From contig NZ_AEWF01000001.1 of NCBI RefSeq assembly GCF_000190415.1, positions 434,001-498,000 on the forward strand: a DNA stretch of 64,000 nucleotides, given 5' to 3'. The position numbers and the translations under genes are program-made. The stretch comes from Candidatus Odyssella thessalonicensis L13 (GTDB taxonomy: Bacteria > Pseudomonadota > Alphaproteobacteria > Paracaedibacterales > Paracaedibacteraceae). Of this stretch, positions 8,683 through 18,179 are shown one piece after another. Within the stretch, counting starts at the first letter, position 1. Every line of letters begins with the position of its first letter. The notes beneath the pieces were generated by a model. The model was not told the origin of the DNA, made no database searches, and was given only the letters and a program-made list of their open reading frames with translations.

Positions 8683-9563
8683 GCGTTAAAATCAAGCCCC
8701 ATATTACGATAGAACGCTGACTTTTCTGACCAATTTTCAGCAACTTTGACATATAAATAGAGATGGACTTGCCGCCCTAATAATGCTGATAATTCAGTCC
8801 GGGCCGCTTGGCTAATACTTTTAATCTTTGCACCCTTTTTACCAAGAATAATGGATTTTTGATTGGGACGGCTGACATAGATGACCTGATGAATCTTAAC
8901 GCTGCCATTTTCAAATTCTTCCCACGCTTCGCTCTCAACAAATGTATCATAAGGAAGCTCTTGATGGAGCTGATGATAAAGCTGTTCACGGGTAATCTCT
9001 GCCGCCCACAATCGCTGCGGCATGTCGGTGATATCATCTTCGGGAAACATCCATGGTCCTTCAGGCGCCTTATCAGCGAGATAGGCGGCTAAATCGCTGA
9101 CCCCATCGCCGGTTAAGGCCGATACCATAAAGATGTCTTTAACTTGCGTATAGCGCTGATAGCTCTCAGCTAACTTTAACAAGCGAGTTTTATCGACCGC
9201 ATCCACCTTATTGAGGACCAGAACGATTTGACGGTTCTCAAGGCTGGCTAAAATCTGCTCACTAGGTGACTGATTTTTCTGACTCGCATCCACAATCAAG
9301 ATAATTTGATCTGCTTCTTTACCGGCCTCCCAAGCGGTGGCGACCATGGCACGATCTAATCTCTTCTTAGGAGTAAAGATGCCCGGAGTATCAATCAACA
9401 CCAGCTGTGCTTGGTCAACCATGGCAATTCCTAAGACGCGCTGACGTGTAGTTTGCACCTTAGGGGAGACAATTGATACCTTTTGCCCAACCAATTGGTT
9501 TATAAGTGTTGATTTGCCTGCATTTGGCACACCGATAACAGCAATAAATCCGAACTTTGTCAT
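8679..9563 (-). CDS. era: GTPase Era
   Basis: The 294-residue protein carries GVPNAGKST (residues 11-19, P-loop), switch residues TTRQRVLGI, DTPG, and NKVD (base recognition), then a KH-type RNA-binding domain near the C-terminus with GKKGAKIKSI. Era binds 16S rRNA near its 3' end and helps 30S subunit maturation at the inner membrane. Length and domain order are standard. AAGGA lies just before the ATG at 9563. It heads an era-recO operon and is transcribed divergently from the Atm1-type transporter. Confidence 0.96.
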   Translation of the reverse strand: MTKFGFIAVIGVPNAGKSTLINQLVGQKVSIVSPKVQTTRQRVLGIAMVDQAQLVLIDTPGIFTPKKRLDRAMVATAWEAGKEADQIILIVDASQKNQSPSEQILASLENRQIVLVLNKVDAVDKTRLLKLAESYQRYTQVKDIFMVSALTGDGVSDLAAYLADKAPEGPWMFPEDDITDMPQRLWAAEITREQLYHQLHQELPYDTFVESEAWEEFENGSVKIHQVIYVSRPNQKSIILGKKGAKIKSISQAARTELSALLGRQVHLYLYVKVAENWSEKSAFYRNMGLDFNA

Positions 9564-9587
9564 TATTTTTCCTTCAAAATTTCCCTA

Positions 9588-9617
9588 ATATTAGCTCAGG
9601 CACCTTAAAAATTGCAA
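9588..9617 (-). promoter_or_regulatory. Candidate promoter of era-recO
   Basis: Reading the minus strand, TTGCAA and TAATAT are separated by 18 bases, about 25 bases before the era start codon. Confidence 0.4.
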
Positions 9618-9703
9618 CAATACAGAGCATTATATCTCCACGTGAAATCTTAGAATTTCTTTAGCTTGTTGCTAAAACGATTTTCTGTAATGATAGGGAT
9701 ATT

Positions 9704-11521
9704 ATGGCAGGAACACCGATCCCAACAGATTTAAAATTTAATTTCCGTTATATGAAACGGTTATGGCCCCATTTATGGGCAACCGATACCCCCGTGAAAG
9801 TTAGGTTCGCCATAGCACTGACGCTTCTTGTTGCCAGTAAAATCTTACTGCTGTATGTGCCTTTCCTTTATAAAAAAGCCGTCAATTTCCTCTCACCCGA
9901 GTTGGGAGCCCACACTGTAGTGCCAATTTTTATTATCCTTGCCTATGGTGGGGCCCGATTAACCTCACAATTATTCGCCGAGATTCGGGATGGCGTATTT
10001 GCTGAAGTTGTCCAATCGGCCATCCGTCAAATTGGATTAATGGTTTTCAAACATATTCATGGGCTTTCGCTGCGTTTCCATCTTGAGCGCCAAACCGGTG
10101 GCTTGAGCCGCGTTATTGAGCGGGGCACTAAAGCTATTGAAACGTTGCTCACCTTCTTAACCTTCAATATTATTCCAACGTTTTTGGAAATCATCCTTGT
10201 TGCCAGTTTATTTGCCTACGTCTATGGCTTAAGCTTTGCTATCGTCATCATTTTTACCTTGGCTAGTTATATCATCCTGACACTAATGATTACCGAGTGG
10301 CGCATTAGTTATGTGCGAACAATGAATCAAACTGACAATGAAGCCACCACAAAAGCGGTTGATAGTCTGCTTAATTATGAAACAGTTAAATATTTTAATA
10401 ATGAAGAGCATGAATCTCAGCGTTTTGGTGATGCGCTTGATAGATATAAAATTGCGGCAGTTAAAAATCGCTTAGGACTGTCCCTTCTTAATTCTGTTCA
10501 AGCGGCTATTATCACCGTGGGGTTAGTTGTCATTATGTTAATGGCTGGTTCAGAAGTAAAAAATGGCCATTTAACAGTGGGCGATTTCGTGGCCCTCAAT
10601 GCCTTTGTTCTGCAAATTTACTTACCTCTTAACTTTTTGGGCTTTGCTTACCGTGAAATTAAAATCGCTCTAGTTAATATGGAACAGATGTTTAGTCTGT
10701 TGGATGCGCCCCGGGAAGTCCAAGATCTCCCTAATGCTTCTGAGCTTATCTGCCATCATGGCGCGATTAGTTTTAAGAATATTTCTTTCCATTATGATGA
10801 TCGCCGTCCCATTTTAAAAGACATCAACTTTGAGGTGCCCGCCGGTAAAACTGTGGCAATTGTCGGTTCTAGTGGCGCAGGCAAGTCGACCATTAGTCGT
10901 CTGCTGTTTCGGTTCTATGATCCGATCGCTGGACAGATTTTAATTGATGGCCAAGATATTAAAACTGTAACTCAAGATTCATTGCGACGCTTAATTGGTA
11001 TTGTGCCTCAAGATACGGTCCTGTTTAATGATACAATCCGTTATAATATTGCTTATGGTCGGCCATTGGCTTCTGATGAGGAAATTATTGGAGCCGCTAA
11101 AGCAGCCCAAATTCATGAGTTTATTTTATCTCTTCCAGAAGGATACAGCTCCATGGTAGGAGAGCGCGGCCTTAAACTGTCAGGGGGTGAAAAGCAGCGC
11201 GTGGCAATTGCTAGGACCTTCTTAAAGAAACCTAAGATTTTCTTATTCGACGAAGCGACTTCAGCCTTAGATACCCGCACGGAGAAAGAGATTCAAAAGA
11301 GCCTGGAAAGCTTGTCGCAACATCATACCACCTTAATTATTGCGCACCGATTGTCAACCGTCGTCCATGCCCATGAAATTCTGGTCTTAGAAGGTGGTCA
11401 AATTGCTGAACGCGGCTCCCATCAACAATTGTTGGCGCAAGGGGGACTTTACACCACCATGTGGGAACGCCAAAGCACCCAGTCGCCCGCTGTCCCCGAT
11501 AACAATCCTTCGTCGCGTTAA
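9704..11521 (+). CDS. atm1: Atm1-type ABC transporter (heavy-metal/Fe-S-related exporter)
   Basis: The 605-residue half-transporter has an N-terminal six-helix ABC membrane domain (residues about 30-330) and a nucleotide-binding domain with Walker A GSSGAGKST, signature LSGGEKQRVAIART, Walker B IFLFDEATSALD and the H-loop IAHRLST. The NYETVKYFNNE segment in the membrane domain is typical of the Atm1/ABCB7 group. Bacterial and mitochondrial relatives export glutathione-linked sulfur or metal compounds connected with Fe-S cluster biology; the protein acts as a homodimer in the inner membrane. It stands alone, divergent from era. The RBS is ATAGGGAT just before ATG. Specificity within the group is inferred. 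Confidence 0.88.
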   Translation: MAGTPIPTDLKFNFRYMKRLWPHLWATDTPVKVRFAIALTLLVASKILLLYVPFLYKKAVNFLSPELGAHTVVPIFIILAYGGARLTSQLFAEIRDGVFAEVVQSAIRQIGLMVFKHIHGLSLRFHLERQTGGLSRVIERGTKAIETLLTFLTFNIIPTFLEIILVASLFAYVYGLSFAIVIIFTLASYIILTLMITEWRISYVRTMNQTDNEATTKAVDSLLNYETVKYFNNEEHESQRFGDALDRYKIAAVKNRLGLSLLNSVQAAIITVGLVVIMLMAGSEVKNGHLTVGDFVALNAFVLQIYLPLNFLGFAYREIKIALVNMEQMFSLLDAPREVQDLPNASELICHHGAISFKNISFHYDDRRPILKDINFEVPAGKTVAIVGSSGAGKSTISRLLFRFYDPIAGQILIDGQDIKTVTQDSLRRLIGIVPQDTVLFNDTIRYNIAYGRPLASDEEIIGAAKAAQIHEFILSLPEGYSSMVGERGLKLSGGEKQRVAIARTFLKKPKIFLFDEATSALDTRTEKEIQKSLESLSQHHTTLIIAHRLSTVVHAHEILVLEGGQIAERGSHQQLLAQGGLYTTMWERQSTQSPAVPDNNPSSR

Positions 11522-11662
11522 CTCCCCAGCAGCACGAAAAAACAAACTTGGAGCAGTATCCCCTCCTGTTTAGGTAAATCGGGCACTCTTGACAGTTGCT
11601 CTCGGTAAATTATTATGAGCAAGTGTTTCTGAAAAAACAATTTATATAAAGGATAATACTAA

Positions 11663-12745
11663 ATGCTTAATTTTTTTAAAAAGATTCTATTTACTAGCTG
11701 CTTAGTGCAGTTAGCTGTTAGCATGGAAACTCCTGACTCCTCTTCTTCCTCAACCAGTGACTCTATTTTAGAGGCAGAGATTGTTGAAGGGCAGGCTGCT
11801 GAAGAAAGTGTCGTTGGACAGAAAGGGTTTTATGGCCGCCTGTTAGCGTCGACTAAGGATTCCCCTAAAAGCAAAGAAGAACTGCAAGAAGAGATGATTG
11901 AATGGGCCACAGTAGCTTTAGCCTACAAAAAAGATTTGATCAATTTATTTATGAGCCAACTGAAAGAAGCAACCTTTGAATATGAAGGCGAAGAAAGGAA
12001 GAAATCTCGAGGCATTCTTAACTTCCTAAAGTATAAACTGGAAAACAGTGATCTCAAACTCGAAATCTTTAAAGATTCATTTAATCGCTCCGAACATACC
12101 AAAACAATGAAAGATGTCGGCATCGGCAAGTTTAATTGCGGGGATGAAGAGACTCAGAGAATGCATGCTTTAAGGAAGTCTAATCTGTATAAGCAAATGC
12201 TAGCGTTTATCCGGGCGACAGATCTGGTAAGTTTTAAGGATAATCCTATCATTGCCACCACCATAGCTGAAATGACAAAGACTAACCTTGAAAATTTTAA
12301 AGGATGGAGTGCTAAAACAGGCAATAAAGCAGCAAAACATTATATTTCAGAATTTGTCCGCTCGCTTAAAAAAATACCTACCCACCTAGATGACGCCAGC
12401 ATATATGTGAAAAACGAAAGTATAAGTGGTTTTGGTGGTCATTCAAAATGGATTTGTAGAGATTACGCTAGTGATGCAAAAGCGAATTTCACGCCTGAGC
12501 ACCATATAAAACTAATGACGGGCGACCCTCAAGCTTATTTGATGGCCTACCCTATCCCTTCTTTAAGCCAAAGTCTTGATAAGCAAGAGCTTAGATTTGA
12601 CTACTGGCTCGAAAATCACCAGACCAAGTGGGAAGAGCGCTACTTAGAATTAGTTAAACCAGACAATATTATTGAAACTCTTACCCTTTTACTCTCTGAA
12701 CAAGCTCAAGTTGAAGAAGACACTGAACAAAGCGCGAAACAATAA
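11663..12745 (+). CDS. Secreted protein of unknown function
   Basis: The 360-residue protein has a signal peptide (MLNFFKKILFTSCLV then QLAVSMETP) and a short Ser-rich linker. The rest is charged and predominantly helical, without repeats or known motifs. The sequence after the hydrophobic core fits the Ser/Ala-Met-Glu pattern shared by several exported proteins in this window. AAGGATAA lies upstream of the ATG. It is a single gene ended by a good terminator, inserted between core genes. Function is not recognised; export is the only safe statement. Confidence 0.7.
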   Translation: MLNFFKKILFTSCLVQLAVSMETPDSSSSSTSDSILEAEIVEGQAAEESVVGQKGFYGRLLASTKDSPKSKEELQEEMIEWATVALAYKKDLINLFMSQLKEATFEYEGEERKKSRGILNFLKYKLENSDLKLEIFKDSFNRSEHTKTMKDVGIGKFNCGDEETQRMHALRKSNLYKQMLAFIRATDLVSFKDNPIIATTIAEMTKTNLENFKGWSAKTGNKAAKHYISEFVRSLKKIPTHLDDASIYVKNESISGFGGHSKWICRDYASDAKANFTPEHHIKLMTGDPQAYLMAYPIPSLSQSLDKQELRFDYWLENHQTKWEERYLELVKPDNIIETLTLLLSEQAQVEEDTEQSAKQ

Positions 12746-12789
12746 ATCAGTATCTAATCTTTGATAAGAAAGTTCAGCGCTAATAAACT

Positions 12790-12827
12790 TAATCTCTGAA
12801 ATACAGTCTCAGAGATTTTATTTTTTT
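12790..12827 (+). terminator. Terminator of the secreted-protein gene ending at 12745
   Basis: AATCTCTGA pairs with TCAGAGATT over nine bases around a nine-base loop, followed by TTATTTTTTT. Confidence 0.85.
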
Positions 12828-12996
12828 GACGTCAGCTTTCTCATAAAGCACACCCGTTGGTTTGCAGAAGGAGCTCTGCACAGAGTTAATATTTTATCTT
12901 CTTAACCTTCTGTTAAACCCTTAAGTTTTTGTTTGCTTCTTTGCCGCAGACTTGATTCTATAAAACTATTACTAGATACAAATTTAGAGGAAAATT

Positions 12997-14178
12997 ATGC
13001 CGGCTCGTGAAGTTGTAATTGTTTCTGCTCAACGTACTCCTATTGGGGCTTTTCAAGGGGCTTTTAATGACGTAAAAGCAACCGCTTTAGGTTCTGCTGC
13101 TATAAAAGGCGCTTTAGATACCATCAAGTTATCCCCAGATGCTATCGAGGAAGTTTACATGGGATGCGTTCTGCCAGCAGGACTTGGGCAAGCTCCTGCT
13201 CGCCAAGCGGCCATTCACGCCGGCATCACCAAACACACGCCCTGTGCAACGGTTAATAAAGTTTGTGGATCAGGCATGAAGGCAATTATGTTGGGTGTCG
13301 ACCAAATCCGTGCTGGGGACACAAAGACCATTGTCGCCGGTGGCATGGAAAGCATGACCAATGCGCCATACCTGCTACCGAAAGCTCGTAATGGTTATCG
13401 TTTGGGTCATGGCAAGATCATTGACCACATGTTTCTCGATGGCTTAGAAGATGCTTACACCGAAAATGGCGTGATGGGACTTTTTGCCGAAGCCACCGCT
13501 GAAAAATACGGATTTACGCGCGAGAATCAAGATGACTTCGCCAAAGAATCTTCTTTAAGAGCCATCAAAGCCGTTCAAAGTGGCGCCTTTAAAAACGAGA
13601 TTACTGCGGTTACTGTCAAAGATCGTAAAGGCGATGTCATCATTGGTGAAGACGAAACCCCAGGCAAAGTTAATCCTGAAAAGATCCCCTTATTAAAGCC
13701 TGCCTTTAAAAAGGATGGAACGGTTACAGCTGCAAATTCTTCCTCAATTTCTGATGGAGCCGCTGCCGTGGTGTTAATGGATAAAGACCATGCGGAAAAG
13801 GCTGGATTTAAAGCTTTAGCCACCATTAAAGGCCATGCGTCATTTGCTCACGAACCAGAATGGTTTACAACCGCTCCCGTGGGTGCCGTTCAAAAACTGT
13901 GCAAGCAAATTGGCTGGTCTATTGCTGATGTGGACCTCTTTGAAATCAATGAAGCCTTTGCTGTAGTGACCATGGCTGCCATGAAAGATCTCAATATTCC
14001 TCACGAAAAGGTTAATGTCTTCGGCGGCGCTTGTGCTTTAGGCCATCCGATCGGAGCCAGTGGAGCGCGTGTTGTTGTTACCTTAATTCATGCGTTAAAA
14101 ACCTTGGGCAAGAAAAAAGGCATAGCAACTCTGTGTATCGGTGGCGGCGAAGCCGTCGCGCTGGCCATTGAAATATAG
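12997..14178 (+). CDS. Acetyl-CoA C-acetyltransferase (thiolase)
   Basis: The 393-residue protein is of standard thiolase length. The acyl-carrying Cys is at residue 90 (NKVCGSGMKAI), followed by GGMESMTNAPYLLP, the NEAFAV motif, GGACALGHPIGASGARV with the catalytic His, and LCIGGGEAVAL with the second catalytic Cys. It interconverts two acetyl-CoA and acetoacetyl-CoA in the cytosol, for fatty or amino acid degradation or for polyhydroxybutyrate synthesis. No phaB or phaC neighbour is seen, so the pathway is not decided here. AGAGGAAA precedes the ATG. It is monocistronic, with a strong terminator. Confidence 0.94.
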   Translation: MPAREVVIVSAQRTPIGAFQGAFNDVKATALGSAAIKGALDTIKLSPDAIEEVYMGCVLPAGLGQAPARQAAIHAGITKHTPCATVNKVCGSGMKAIMLGVDQIRAGDTKTIVAGGMESMTNAPYLLPKARNGYRLGHGKIIDHMFLDGLEDAYTENGVMGLFAEATAEKYGFTRENQDDFAKESSLRAIKAVQSGAFKNEITAVTVKDRKGDVIIGEDETPGKVNPEKIPLLKPAFKKDGTVTAANSSSISDGAAAVVLMDKDHAEKAGFKALATIKGHASFAHEPEWFTTAPVGAVQKLCKQIGWSIADVDLFEINEAFAVVTMAAMKDLNIPHEKVNVFGGACALGHPIGASGARVVVTLIHALKTLGKKKGIATLCIGGGEAVALAIEI

Positions 14179-14214
14179 AGATCTTCGCACTTTATTCTTA
14201 GTGAATCAATATAG

Positions 14215-14255
14215 CCTGAAAGTTATAAAAAGGATTTATAGCTTTCAGGTTATTC
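14215..14255 (+). terminator. Terminator of the thiolase gene
   Basis: A 15-base stem (CCTGAAAGTTATAAA with TTTATAGCTTTCAGG, one G-T pair) closes on a five-base loop and is followed by TTATTCT. Confidence 0.8.
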
Positions 14256-14329
14256 TCTTATTAGGAGATGGCCACCATTTATGCCCCATTTCTTAAATTA
14301 AAATAATTATTCTTCCCCTTAAACCGCCC

Positions 14330-14358
14330 TTGAGAAGCAACTAAAAAAAGGATAAGAT
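14330..14358 (+). promoter_or_regulatory. Promoter of the rlpA-carboxypeptidase-tmk block
   Basis: TTGAGA and TAAGAT are separated by exactly 17 bases. The predicted transcript begins about 18 bases before the rlpA GTG, leaving room for the AGAGGG ribosome binding site. Confidence 0.55.
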
Positions 14359-14382
14359 GTCCAGGAATAGAGAGGGTTTTCC

Positions 14383-15396
14383 GTGAAGAATATTTTACTT
14401 GTCATTGCAACATCTGCATTGCTTGTGAGCTGTACATGCAGCCCGCCCTCGAAGGCTGCCAAAGAAATCTGCACGGGTACGAAGAAATCTTATACTATTC
14501 AAGGCAGAACTTATCATCCCCAAGATCACTATGATTATGAAGAGGATGGCATTGCCTCCTGGTATGGACCAGGCTTTCATCAACGCCCCACCTCGTGTGG
14601 ATCAATCTATGATATGCATTCCTATACAGCGGCCCACAAAACCCTTCCCATCCCCTCAGTTGTCGAAGTTACCAATCTAGAAAATGGTAAAAATATTAAA
14701 TTAGTCGTCAACGATCGGGGGCCTTTTGTTGATGACCGTATCATTGACCTTTCTAAAAAGGCAGCGCAAGAGTTAGGGACCTTTAATAAAGGGCTAGTTC
14801 GGGTCCGAGTTAGAGCTATTCCTGACGAAAGCCATGCCTTAGCTAATTATTTAAAACGTTATGGTCGCTATGGAATTGATCCTTCTGGGCGCAAATGGGA
14901 CGATATTTACTTCCAAGAAATCTCTGGTAAAACCCCGCAAGAAGAAGTTATGGCTGAAGATCCGGAAGTTATGAAGGCCGTTATGCGCAGTGATGCAAAA
15001 CACCAACCGACTATTCACCAAACCGTTATGCGCAGCAACCGTCCTCAACCTAAAGTACAACAATTAACCTTTACCCGAGATGACGAGATTATTTTCGAAG
15101 AGCTATTAGATACAGCTAGCCCCAAAAGAAATAAAGTGGCTGCCAAAGTACGCGCCACTTCCCCATCAAAGGGAGGCCATTTTATCCAAGTCGGCAGCTT
15201 TGTGCAAAAAGGGAATGCTGAACGGCTCAAACGACAGCTCCAACGTCATGGTACCTCTACTATTGTGCGCGACAAAGCTAGCGGCAATATGTACACCATC
15301 AAACTTGGCCCCTATGCCAACCGCCAAATCGCCAAGCAAAAACTTTCCAATGTTACCAATGAAGGGCATTACGGTGCTCGCCTCATCATAAATTAG
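14383..15396 (+). CDS. rlpA: RlpA-like septal lytic transglycosylase lipoprotein with SPOR domain
   Basis: The 337-residue protein starts at a GTG with AGAGGG upstream. It has a lipobox ending LLVSC (Cys17). The RlpA double-psi barrel follows: GIASWYGPGFHQRPTSCG, then AAHKTLP, VEVTNLENGK, VVNDRGPFVDDRIIDLS, including the catalytic Asp region. The C-terminus (about 265-335) is a SPOR domain (HFIQVGSFVQKGNAERL) that binds denuded septal peptidoglycan. RlpA cleaves stem-less glycan strands at the septum from the outer membrane. It is first in a three-gene block with a D,D-carboxypeptidase and tmk. Confidence 0.93.
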   Translation: MKNILLVIATSALLVSCTCSPPSKAAKEICTGTKKSYTIQGRTYHPQDHYDYEEDGIASWYGPGFHQRPTSCGSIYDMHSYTAAHKTLPIPSVVEVTNLENGKNIKLVVNDRGPFVDDRIIDLSKKAAQELGTFNKGLVRVRVRAIPDESHALANYLKRYGRYGIDPSGRKWDDIYFQEISGKTPQEEVMAEDPEVMKAVMRSDAKHQPTIHQTVMRSNRPQPKVQQLTFTRDDEIIFEELLDTASPKRNKVAAKVRATSPSKGGHFIQVGSFVQKGNAERLKRQLQRHGTSTIVRDKASGNMYTIKLGPYANRQIAKQKLSNVTNEGHYGARLIIN

Positions 15397-15413
15397 CAAC
15401 CAGGAGTACTCTC

Positions 15414-16667
15414 GTGAACAAGAAGGCTATCTTAAGCTTATTGCTATTGTCTTTAGTTTTTAATGCTGAAGCTAAACCTAAAAAACCCAAGCCCCAAGCA
15501 GAACTGCCAGCTAAAGAGCAGGTTCCGCCCCCTCCCCCTCCTTTGGAAATTCCCGGGGTATCCCCTGTTATTGCAGCGTCTTTGGGAGTTGACACTATTG
15601 CCGAGCAAGCGATTGTCATGGATTATTATTCTGGCAAAGTCTTATATGAGAAGAATGCGGATATGCCGATGTATCCTTCATCCATGACCAAAATTATGAC
15701 CGCTTATATGGCTTTCGAGAAAATGCAAAAAGGTGCAGTACGAGCCGACACACCTGTTTTTATTAGTGAAAAAGCATGGCGCACCGGTGGTTCAAGAATG
15801 TTTTTGAACGTTAACTCACAGGTCACTATTGATGAACTTTTACACGGGGTTATTATCCAATCGGGAAACGATGCCTCCGTTGCCTTAGCTGAAGGATTAT
15901 CAGGTTCAGAAGAAATTTTTGCAGCCGAAATGACGCAAAAGGCTCAAGAGTTTGGCTGTGTTAATACGACTTTCAAGAATGCGAGCGGCCTACCTGATTC
16001 TGACCATAAGACCACGGCGCGCGACCTGGCTAAAATTGCTTATCGTGTGATTCATGATTACCCGCAACATTATGGTTTATTCGCCCAGACCTCCTATACC
16101 TATAATGGCATTAACCAACCGAACCGCCACCCATTATTGGATAAAAATATTGGCTGTGACGGACTTAAAACCGGTATGACAGATCTAGGCGGTTACGGTT
16201 TGGTAGCTTCTGTCAAGGAAACTGATCCGGTAGGCAATGATAAACGATTTATCGTCATCATTAATGGCCTTAAAACCAGTAAAACGAGAGCAGTTGAAGC
16301 TTTAAAGCTTTCGACCTGGGCTTTGAAGACTTTCACAACCTTAACCTTAGCCAAAAAAGGTGTGCCTATTCAGAATGCCCCGGTCTATTCAGGCGCAGAG
16401 AATATTGTGCCTGTAGCCGCAGCCGCGGATGCTTTTGTTACCGTACCAACGGTGGTAAAAGACCAAGTTAAATATGAGATTAAGTTTGATGAAACGGTGG
16501 TAGCTCCCCTTAAAACCGGACAGACCTTGGGCAAGCTTATTGTGACTGCCCCCATGTATAGCCAACCGCTAGAATTTAATCTCGTATCCACAAAAGATAT
16601 TGAAAAAGCAGGAATCTTTAAAAAGATCTGGCGGTCGGTGACTCATATCTTTGGAGCTAAGTCATGA
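15414..16667 (+). CDS. Serine-type D-Ala-D-Ala carboxypeptidase (PBP5/6 family)
   Basis: The 417-residue protein starts at a GTG with GGAG eight bases upstream and has a signal peptide followed by a Lys/Pro-rich linker containing seven consecutive Pro near residue 40. The catalytic motifs are all present: SMTK (Ser90-Lys93), SGN in QSGNDAS, and KTG in GLKTGMTD. The C-terminal part is the beta-sheet domain of the PBP5 group. It removes the terminal D-Ala of peptidoglycan pentapeptides in the periplasm. It lies 17 bases after rlpA and its stop overlaps the tmk start by four bases. The polyproline linker is longer than usual. Confidence 0.93.
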   Translation: MNKKAILSLLLLSLVFNAEAKPKKPKPQAELPAKEQVPPPPPPLEIPGVSPVIAASLGVDTIAEQAIVMDYYSGKVLYEKNADMPMYPSSMTKIMTAYMAFEKMQKGAVRADTPVFISEKAWRTGGSRMFLNVNSQVTIDELLHGVIIQSGNDASVALAEGLSGSEEIFAAEMTQKAQEFGCVNTTFKNASGLPDSDHKTTARDLAKIAYRVIHDYPQHYGLFAQTSYTYNGINQPNRHPLLDKNIGCDGLKTGMTDLGGYGLVASVKETDPVGNDKRFIVIINGLKTSKTRAVEALKLSTWALKTFTTLTLAKKGVPIQNAPVYSGAENIVPVAAAADAFVTVPTVVKDQVKYEIKFDETVVAPLKTGQTLGKLIVTAPMYSQPLEFNLVSTKDIEKAGIFKKIWRSVTHIFGAKS

Positions 16668-17284
16668 GTGCAGGCAAATTTATAACTTTCGAGGGCGGTG
16701 AAGGCACCGGCAAGTCCACCCAGTGCCAATTATTGGCCGACTATTTACGCCAACAAGGTTATGAAGTAATTCTAACCCGTGAACCGGGGGGGACAGATGG
16801 GGCCGAACTGATTCGCGCCCTGTTGGTGTCCGGCGATGTTAATCGGTGGTCCGGCGTTACTGAAGCCTTGTTGCTGAATGCAGCGCGGGTTGATCACTGG
16901 GAAAAAGTAATTTCTCCGGCACTCAATCGCGGCGCTTGGGTTATTTGTGATCGCTTTGCGGACTCCACCATTGCTTACCAAGGCTTTGGGCGGGGGCTTG
17001 ACATTGATTTTCTGTGGAATCTGCATAACTCGGTTCTCCCAGGCGTCCAACCAGACCTTACGTTTGTCTTTGATCTCGATCCCGCGATTGGCATTAACCG
17101 AGCTTTGTCGCGGCGTACCAGTGAGGTCAGGTTTGAAAAGATGGATATTGAATTCCATAATCGGATGCGCCATGGTTACTTAGAAATTGCCAAGAATCAT
17201 CCCCAACGCTGCCGCCTTGTTGATGCCGGCCAAGACATTAATACGATTCACCATCACCTTCAACAAATGATAGCAGGCTTATAA
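16664..17284 (+). CDS. tmk: Thymidylate kinase
   Basis: The 206-residue protein has the P-loop GGEGTGKST (11-19), the TREPGGT loop that holds dTMP, the CDRFADSTIAYQG motif, and a LID region with Arg residues (RRTSEVRFEK). It phosphorylates dTMP to dTDP. The start overlaps the carboxypeptidase stop (ATGA). In many alphaproteobacteria holB follows tmk in this same block; here the next gene is an unrelated lipoprotein more than 300 bases on, so the block ends at tmk. Confidence 0.95.
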   Translation: MSAGKFITFEGGEGTGKSTQCQLLADYLRQQGYEVILTREPGGTDGAELIRALLVSGDVNRWSGVTEALLLNAARVDHWEKVISPALNRGAWVICDRFADSTIAYQGFGRGLDIDFLWNLHNSVLPGVQPDLTFVFDLDPAIGINRALSRRTSEVRFEKMDIEFHNRMRHGYLEIAKNHPQRCRLVDAGQDINTIHHHLQQMIAGL

Positions 17285-17597
17285 ACCTGTTATCTGATTG
17301 TAGACATTATATCTGTTATAATATTTATTATTCTCCCGCTAAAAGATAGAAAGGGTTGCCACTTTTATATCCCCTCATAGAGAGATATTTCGACCTTACA
17401 CCCAACTGTTTTTTGATTTGTTTAGGGTTAGCCTACCAATGTGTTCTCACAGTTTTTAAAAAGTGCTAGAAATTAGGGGAACGCTCAGAAGTGAGGACCT
17501 AATCAAAATTCGGCCATTTAACAAGAAAAGTCTTGAATATAAAAATATTAATATGTATACCAGAACAAGATATTTTTTATTGAGTTAACATGTTGAG
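17285..17597 (+). other. Intergenic region, possible promoter for the next lipoprotein
   Basis: This 313-base AT-rich region contains no gene I can recognise. TTGAAT at 17533 and TATACC at 17556, 17 bases apart, could be the promoter of the lipoprotein gene at 17598. Confidence 0.35.
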
Positions 17598-18179
17598 ATG
17601 AAAGTTATATTTATCCGCCTTATTAATGCCCCTGTTACCCTACTATTCATAGCAGCAACAGTAACAGGATGCGCCTCAGTGACTTATGAAGAGCCCAAAT
17701 CTGGACCGGTCGCGCGAGTCAGATTCGTTACAGATACACCATACATAACTGTTATTCGAGGATACAGTTCTAAAGAATGTAATGATGAACATGAAATGAT
17801 GAGACTCAGAAATGGCTTCTTGTTTAATAGTGATCCGAGGAGCCTTGGCATGCCTTTAGGAGGCTATCATAAAAATGCTGCAAAAGAATTCCTTATCACT
17901 GCTAATATCCCTCAAGTTTATATGTTTGAACATACTGAAGCTACAGGGTACTATTCTTATAAATGTGGAGTCGTTATACAACAAACATTTGAAGAGGGTA
18001 AAGATTACGAATTGAGCTACCATTGGAATAAACCTAGCTGTAATATAGAAGTTTTCGAGCTCAAGAAAACTGGCTCAGATAACATTGAAAAGATTTTATT
18101 ACAAAAAAGGGATAACAAATTAATTTCTGACTTTTCACACTCTTGTTTGACAAAGTTCAAGCAGCCTCGTTTATATTAA
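17598..18179 (+). CDS. Putative lipoprotein of unknown function
   Basis: The 193-residue protein has a signal sequence with a lipobox (TVTGC, Cys about residue 25), so it should be lipidated and anchored in the inner or outer membrane. After the anchor comes a beta-rich stretch starting GPVARVRFVTDTPYITVIRG with several Cys further on. The pattern of a lipoprotein with GPxAxVRFV after the lipobox is seen in small uncharacterised envelope lipoproteins. The neighbours (tmk upstream, a decayed F-box/Sel1 gene downstream) do not suggest a role. The ATG is preceded by TGTTGAG, a weak ribosome binding site. Confidence 0.7.
   Translation: MKVIFIRLINAPVTLLFIAATVTGCASVTYEEPKSGPVARVRFVTDTPYITVIRGYSSKECNDEHEMMRLRNGFLFNSDPRSLGMPLGGYHKNAAKEFLITANIPQVYMFEHTEATGYYSYKCGVVIQQTFEEGKDYELSYHWNKPSCNIEVFELKKTGSDNIEKILLQKRDNKLISDFSHSCLTKFKQPRLY

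Noticed and set aside
13575-13826. Antisense open frame inside the thiolase gene
   Set aside because: It is complementary to well-conserved thiolase coding sequence and has no supporting signals.
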